Translations under genes and position numbers: made by a program
Source: Actinomycetes bacterium
GTDB taxonomy: Bacteria > Actinomycetota > Acidimicrobiia > Acidimicrobiales > RAAP-2
Reading direction: 5' to 3'
Assembly: GCA_021850345.1 (NCBI GenBank)
Contig: JAJZMN010000244.1
Location: 1-9,299, forward strand
Length of the DNA: 9,299 nt
The notes under the pieces: generated by a model
What the model saw: the letters and a program-made list of their open reading frames with translations, nothing else
Databases searched by the model: none
Told to the model about the DNA's origin: nothing
Shown: in pieces, positions 5,727 to 9,299 of the stretch
Layout: each line of letters starts with the position of its first letter
Numbering within the stretch: position 1 is the first letter of the stretch

Positions 5727-8045
5727 ATGGGCGTCGTAGCGATCCCTCGACGCCGGACAGCGGCCAAGGATGCAACGAGGCCGGGCGGCGGGTCGTCCGT
5801 CTCCTACGCCCCTTCCCTCGACGGCGTGCGCGCCTTGGCCGTGCTGGGTGTCATGGCGTTCCACAGCGCCCTGCCGTTCCTTCCTGGTGGCTTCCTCGGT
5901 GTGGATGCCTTCTTCGTCCTGTCCGGCTTCCTCATCACGACCCTCCTCGTAGGCGAGTGGCGGCGTCTCGGGACGGTCCGGCTGCGCGCCTTCTGGGCGA
6001 GGAGGGCGCGACGCCTGCTCCCCGCGCTGCTCGTGATGGTCGTCTTCGTGGTCTGTTACGCGGCCTTCGTCGTGCCGAAGGGTACCTATCCGACATTGGG
6101 CCCCGACGCGCTGGCGACCCTCTTCTACGTCTCGAACTGGCACTTCATCGCCGCGGGTGGCAACTACTTCGTCCAGACCGGCGCGGTCTCTCCGTTGACC
6201 CACACCTGGTCGCTCGCCGTCGAAGAGCAGTTCTACATCGTGTGGCCCGTGGCTCTGCTCGGGCTCCTTCGGCTGTTCCGCCGCCTTGGCCCGTTGTTGT
6301 TCGTCGCCGTCGCCGGAGCCGTCGCCTCCGCAGTCGAGATGGCCGTGCTCTACAGGCAAGGAGACGCCCTTACCCGCCTCTACTACGGCACCGACACTCA
6401 TGCGCAGAGCCTCTTGATCGGCGTCGCGCTCGCGGTCGCTCTGGCCATGCCGGTTCGGCGAAACGAGCCTGGCTCTAGCCCGGCCGAGGGGTGCTGGGGC
6501 TGGTCGCCGGGCACTCGCAGCTTGCGGGTCGTCGTGGCTGCGGCCGGCGTCGCAGGGCTCCTGGTCGACGCCGCATTCTGGTGGCGCGTTCCGTACGACA
6601 GCGCGTTCTTGTGGCAGGGAGGGTTCTTTCTCGTCGACGTCGGCACGGCGGCCGTCCTCCTCGCGGCCGTCTCCTTGCCTCGCGGTGCCATTGCCCGTGG
6701 TCTGGCTGTGGCGCCGCTCCGATTCATCGGCCGCATCTCCTACGGCGTCTACCTCTGGCACTTCCCGCTCTTCCAGTGGGCGGACCCGGCGCGTACCGGG
6801 CTCTCTGGATACGCGCTCTTCGGTGTGCGCCTCGCGATCACCCTGGCGGTCGCGACGGCGTCGTACTTCCTCGTCGAACAGCCGATCCGAAGCGGCATGC
6901 TTCTCAGGCGGTGGCGAGCGTGGATCGGGACGCCTGTGGCCGTCGGTGCAGTGGCGACCCTGGCTGTCCTTGCGACCGCTGGGGCGGGCATCGCTGCGCC
7001 TGTGGTGCCCACGTCGCCTCACGCGGCATCCAGAACGGGGCAGCAGGTTGTCATGGTCGTCGGTGACAGCACCGCCCTGACCCTTGGCATCGACCTTGCC
7101 TTTGCCGCCAGCGCCCGCCATGCCACGGTTGTCGACAAGGGCATCCTGGGGTGCGGAGTCGCCGAGATCAGCGAGGTGTCGTCGCAGGGCGAGACCCAAC
7201 CGGCACGGGTCGCAGCGGCGTGCAATCCGACTTCACCCGCGGGTGAGCGGTGGCCGGCGCTGTGGAGAAAGTGGCTGAGGCAGTACCACCCCTCCGTGGT
7301 AGCGATCCTTGCCGGCCGGTGGGAGGTGAGCAATGTCCTGTGGCATGGGACGTGGACGAACATCACCCACCGTGCCTTCGCGAGCTATGTACGTCAGCAG
7401 CTCGAGCGAGCGGTCGTCATCTCCTCGTCCGGCGGGGCTCACGTCGACCTTCTCACCGCGCCCTGTTACTCAACCGGGACTGAGCCGGCCACAGGCCTTG
7501 TGACAGCGAACTCTCCGAGGCGGCTGGCGATCTACAACGACCTTCTCCGACGCGTTGCCGTTGACAGCGCGAGCAGCACGACGCTGGTCAACCTCAACGC
7601 ACTGGTCTGCCCGAGCGGCCACTACCGGCAGACCATCGATGGCGTCACGGTGCGCTCCCCCGACGGAGTGCACTTCCCGTTCTTCTCGATGTCTGACCCG
7701 CACACAGCGGATCCAGACACGCTCGCACAGGTCCGGCGCTTCGGATCTTGGCTCGGACGGTCGCTGTGGCCGCAGCTTCTTGCGCCGAGCTCACCCCGGG
7801 TGAGCGGAGCCCCCGGCCATGGGCACTCGAAACGCTCCTTGGCCACGGAAGCGACTCTGCGAGCACGGTCGGCGGTGTCACGCCATCTGCAGTCCGGCGC
7901 CGGCGACTCCCTCTTGGTCATTGTCGGTCGCCTCAGAACGCGGCTTCATCCGGCGATCCACGACCGAACAGTGCGTGCACATTTCTGTCATGAGCTCTCG
8001 GTTCCCGGCTCCGCGGCCCGGAGCTCGAGCCTGAAGGCGTCGTAG
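5727..8045 (+). CDS. Acyltransferase-3 family membrane protein with C-terminal SGNH domain (OafA-like)
   Basis: This 772-residue protein has two parts. Residues 28-390 are an acyltransferase-3 domain: LDGVRALAVLGVMAFH (catalytic-type His46), GGFLGVDAFFVLSGFLIT (54-71), a basic RAFWARRARRLLP segment (87-99), THTWSLAVEEQFY (158-170) and SYGVYLWHFP (338-347), across about ten membrane helices. A last helix (402-426) leads to an external SGNH-hydrolase-like domain (about 440-685) with GDS (446-448), KGILGCGV (471-478) and DGVH (646-649; Asp646 and His649 would complete the triad). The block III position reads ILAGRWEV rather than a typical Gly-x-Asn. Fused proteins of this kind O-acetylate or otherwise acylate surface polysaccharides, peptidoglycan or lipids. 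Residues after about 685 look foreign to the domain: the tail is Arg/Ser-rich, starts at a strong hairpin and overlaps the opposing gene by 58 bp. The ATG at 5727 lacks a good ribosome-binding site. It probably works with the upstream GT-C-like protein; the acceptor is unknown. Confidence 0.9.
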   Translation: MGVVAIPRRRTAAKDATRPGGGSSVSYAPSLDGVRALAVLGVMAFHSALPFLPGGFLGVDAFFVLSGFLITTLLVGEWRRLGTVRLRAFWARRARRLLPALLVMVVFVVCYAAFVVPKGTYPTLGPDALATLFYVSNWHFIAAGGNYFVQTGAVSPLTHTWSLAVEEQFYIVWPVALLGLLRLFRRLGPLLFVAVAGAVASAVEMAVLYRQGDALTRLYYGTDTHAQSLLIGVALAVALAMPVRRNEPGSSPAEGCWGWSPGTRSLRVVVAAAGVAGLLVDAAFWWRVPYDSAFLWQGGFFLVDVGTAAVLLAAVSLPRGAIARGLAVAPLRFIGRISYGVYLWHFPLFQWADPARTGLSGYALFGVRLAITLAVATASYFLVEQPIRSGMLLRRWRAWIGTPVAVGAVATLAVLATAGAGIAAPVVPTSPHAASRTGQQVVMVVGDSTALTLGIDLAFAASARHATVVDKGILGCGVAEISEVSSQGETQPARVAAACNPTSPAGERWPALWRKWLRQYHPSVVAILAGRWEVSNVLWHGTWTNITHRAFASYVRQQLERAVVISSSGGAHVDLLTAPCYSTGTEPATGLVTANSPRRLAIYNDLLRRVAVDSASSTTLVNLNALVCPSGHYRQTIDGVTVRSPDGVHFPFFSMSDPHTADPDTLAQVRRFGSWLGRSLWPQLLAPSSPRVSGAPGHGHSKRSLATEATLRARSAVSRHLQSGAGDSLLVIVGRLRTRLHPAIHDRTVRAHFCHELSVPGSAARSSSLKAS
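7789..7805. terminator. GC-rich hairpin at the end of the SGNH-coding region, possible terminator
   Basis: GCTCACC (7789-7795), a three-base CCG loop and GGTGAGC (7799-7805) form a perfect 7-bp stem. It lies just after the recognisable SGNH domain and inside the unusual 3' tail of the open frame. No T-tract follows on either strand, so it is not a classical intrinsic terminator, although U-less hairpins have been proposed as terminators in actinobacteria. It could serve either or both converging transcripts. Confidence 0.4.
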
Positions 8046-8509
8046 TACGCCTCGTAGATGAGGTCGGACTCGCGCGCCCGCTGGTGGCGCAGGGCAGTGA
8101 GCACCGAGCCGAGGCGCTGGCGGGCGTCGGCGAAGTCGACGTCCTTGCCAATTCCACCTTTACCGCCCAGCTCTTGGCGGAGGCTCGAGATCATCTCTCG
8201 GAGCTTCATGTACTCGAGGCGAAGTGCCCGCGCCCGGTTGCGCATCCGCGGTTGGCTGCGGGAGAGGTCGGAGAGGAGGCTGTCGGGGCGCTCGGCGTTC
8301 GCGAGCTCCTCGGCGGTGACGGCCTCCAGTTCCCCGAGGGCTCCCAAGACTGCGTCGAGCCAGGTTCCTTCTCTTCTGGGGGCAGCTTCGCCGAGTGCTG
8401 CCTCGAGGCGGTGCATGGCCGAGAGGGTCCGGTCCTGGTCGACTTGGCGGGCGCGAAGACTGCTTCGCTGTTGTTCGGTGAACGCTGTGGCGTTCTCTTC
8501 GCTGTCCAT
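7988..8509 (-). CDS. Uncharacterised helical protein downstream of hspR
   Basis: I do not recognise this 173-residue protein. It is rich in Arg, Glu, Leu and Ala and is predicted to be almost entirely helical. Long heptad-like stretches occur at about 10-42, 48-82 and 88-115, with a glycine-rich break (GGKGGIGKD, 114-122) and a final helix ending in DLIYEAYYDAFRLEL. There is no signal peptide, membrane segment, cysteine or known catalytic motif. The ATG at 8507-8509 lies 7 bp after the hspR stop, without a clear ribosome-binding site, so translation may be coupled. Its place after the J protein and hspR suggests expression under HspR control and a possible chaperone-linked or structural role, which is inference from position only. 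Its 3' end overlaps the acyltransferase frame by 58 bp; third-position G/C and steady helical character support it as real. Confidence 0.8.
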   Translation of the reverse strand: MDSEENATAFTEQQRSSLRARQVDQDRTLSAMHRLEAALGEAAPRREGTWLDAVLGALGELEAVTAEELANAERPDSLLSDLSRSQPRMRNRARALRLEYMKLREMISSLRQELGGKGGIGKDVDFADARQRLGSVLTALRHQRARESDLIYEAYYDAFRLELRAAEPGTESS

Positions 8510-8516
8510 CGCGCGC

Positions 8517-8837
8517 CTACCGAGTGCGCGCCCTCTCGCGGCTTCGTGCGAGCTCTGCCTCGAGGTGCTCGATGGTGGCTCGCAGCTTGCCGAGCTCTTG
8601 TTGGAGGGCCAGTACCTTCTTCACACCAGCGATGTTGAGGCCGTCGCTCGTCAGCGCGGCGATGCGGCGCAGGCGCTCGACGTCGTCGCCGCTGTAGCGG
8701 CGGGTGCCGCCATCGCTGCGCGCCGGCTGAACAAGGCCCTCGCGCTCGTAGATCCGCAACGTCTGGGGGTGCACTCCCGCCAACTCGGCCGCAACCGAGA
8801 TGGCAAAGACGCCATGGCTGGCCTCGGGCCACTGCAT
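8517..8837 (-). CDS. hspR: HspR, MerR-family heat-shock repressor
   Basis: This 106-residue protein has an N-terminal winged helix-turn-helix of the MerR type: [20 protein letters not shown] (13-32), then [20 protein letters not shown] (33-52), the signature of Hsp[12 protein letters not shown] (66-76) and a C-terminal coiled-coil stretch (77-106) follow. In Streptomyces and Mycobacterium, HspR represses the dnaK operon, with DnaK as co-repressor, through HAIR inverted repeats (CTTGAGT-N7-ACTCAAG type); none is visible here, and it would be expected right of the window. I choose the ATG at 8835-8837, whose A is also the last base of the J-protein stop (TGATG), with GGGGGA four bases upstream. 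A GTG at 8850-8852 would add five residues. The TGATG junction suggests coupled translation with the J protein. Confidence 0.93.
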   Translation of the reverse strand: MQWPEASHGVFAISVAAELAGVHPQTLRIYEREGLVQPARSDGGTRRYSGDDVERLRRIAALTSDGLNIAGVKKVLALQQELGKLRATIEHLEAELARSRERARTR

Positions 8838-9299
8838 CAGATCCCCCACCACGACTCGACGATGCGCCCCAGGAGGTCGGAGACCTCCTGGGTCCAGCGG
8901 TCTACCGGCGGAGCAGTGTCGTGCGCCTCTCCGCCCACCGGGTCGTGCCGCACCGGCCAGACGCCCAGAGGGACGTCGCGACGCCGAGAGCGCGACGTGC
9001 TCAAGAAGACGGGCTCACCTTCGTGGTGGTGCCACGCGCCCTCTCCCACTCCGATGTCATCGCCGATGTCGTCGCCGGTGTCGTCGCCGCGCGAGACATG
9101 GTGCACCCGAACCTCGATCCGAGTACCTGCGAGCTGGCGGTCGTAGGCATCACGACGCTTCGGGTCGCCCAGCACCTCGTAGGCCTCGGTGATCTCCCGG
9201 AAGCGGGCGGCAGCGGTGGGATCCTCAGGGTGGGCGTCGGGGTGAGCGCCCATGGCGAGGCGCCGGTAGGCGCCGACGATGTCGTCGCGCGAGGCGCCC
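8837..9299 (-). CDS. J-domain co-chaperone, short form (5' partial at window edge)
   Basis: The minus-strand frame is open from the right edge to the TGA at 8837-8839; 153 residues are visible and the start is outside. The visible sequence begins [15 protein letters not shown], continues through an HPD motif (codons at 9236-9244) and [21 protein letters not shown], together most of a J domain (helices II to IV), which stimulates DnaK ATPase. The usual basic residues before HPD are replaced by MGA. After the J domain there are only about 110 residues: a GDD repeat linker, a polar stretch with HHHEGEP, and a C-terminal Trp-containing helix ([20 protein letters not shown]). No CxxCxGxG zinc-finger repeats and no DnaJ-type substrate-binding domains are present, so this is not a full-length DnaJ. 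It overlaps hspR by one base. It probably serves as the J protein of an HspR-controlled operon; dnaK and grpE would be expected to the right (inference). Confidence 0.85.
   Translation of the reverse strand, partial: GASRDDIVGAYRRLAMGAHPDAHPEDPTAAARFREITEAYEVLGDPKRRDAYDRQLAGTRIEVRVHHVSRGDDTGDDIGDDIGVGEGAWHHHEGEPVFLSTSRSRRRDVPLGVWPVRHDPVGGEAHDTAPPVDRWTQEVSDLLGRIVESWWGI
9051..9086. repeat. 12-bp tandem repeat, three copies, coding for Gly-Asp-Asp units
   Basis: Three 12-bp units (9051-9062, 9063-9074, 9075-9086) differ at only one or two bases. Read on the minus strand they encode [12 protein letters not shown] in the linker after the J domain. This gives an acidic, flexible tract, analogous in position to the glycine-rich linker of DnaJ but with different composition. 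Confidence 0.85.

Noticed and set aside
5706..7199. 497-codon minus-strand open frame opposite the acyltransferase
   Set aside because: It is a shadow of the acyltransferase frame, whose motifs are unmistakable; the antisense translation is charged and repetitive.
8058..9146. 362-codon plus-strand open frame across the heat-shock block
   Set aside because: It overlaps three minus-strand genes with clear J-domain and HspR motifs; its Ser/Arg/Ala-rich translation is typical of a shadow frame.
7988..9299. HAIR operator (CTTGAGT-N7-ACTCAAG) for HspR autoregulation
   Set aside because: I looked for it around the heat-shock genes and found no match; it would be expected upstream of the operon's first gene, outside the window.
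1..9299. CRISPR array, insertion sequence or phage genes
   Set aside because: No spaced repeats, transposase or integrase motifs, or terminal inverted repeats were seen; the tandem repeats present have no unique spacers.

Overview
The window is high-GC DNA with strong G/C bias at third codon positions. It carries an HspR-type heat-shock regulator directly downstream of a J-domain gene, a tRNA-Cys gene without an encoded CCA end, and Pro/Gln/Tyr-rich membrane proteins. Together these point to an actinobacterium (Actinomycetota). I cannot fix the genus from sequence alone. Nothing looks like a plasmid, phage or insertion sequence; most of it reads as ordinary chromosome.

Layout, left to right. 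(1) 1-954, plus strand: the 3' part of a single-pass membrane protein. Its cytoplasmic N-terminal tail is built of perfect 18-bp repeats (TPYGQQ), and its external domain resembles the LppX/LprG lipoprotein fold. (2) 1002-3172, minus strand: a likely two-gene unit, with a PLP-dependent group II amino acid decarboxylase first and a dienelactone-hydrolase-family protein 50 bp downstream. Gene 1 and this unit converge with only 47 bp between them. (3) 3173-3580: about 400 bp of GC-rich non-coding DNA, then tRNA-Cys(GCA) at 3581-3652 with a plausible promoter. (4) 3954-8045, plus strand: a GT-C-like polytopic membrane protein, then a large acyltransferase-3/SGNH protein. Both are probably cell-envelope glycan enzymes. 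(5) 7988-9299, minus strand: the end of a heat-shock operon in the order J-domain protein (cut by the right edge), hspR, and a helical protein of unknown function.

How the genes fit together. The right-hand block matches the end of the actinobacterial dnaK-grpE-dnaJ-hspR arrangement, in which HspR represses the operon with DnaK as co-repressor. Here, however, the J protein is short, with a Gly-Asp-Asp repeat linker and no zinc-finger or C-terminal substrate-binding region, and an uncharacterised gene follows hspR. The central pair could transfer sugars and acyl groups onto an extracytoplasmic polymer or lipid. The decarboxylase keeps the lysine, aspartate, histidine and catalytic-loop tyrosine expected of a true decarboxylase, but its substrate cannot be read from the sequence.

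I did not find a clearly new system. The points most worth a second look are the perfect TPYGQQ repeat array, the odd C-terminal tail of the acyltransferase (which begins at a strong hairpin and runs into the opposing gene), and the non-canonical J protein/HspR/unknown-helical-protein unit.
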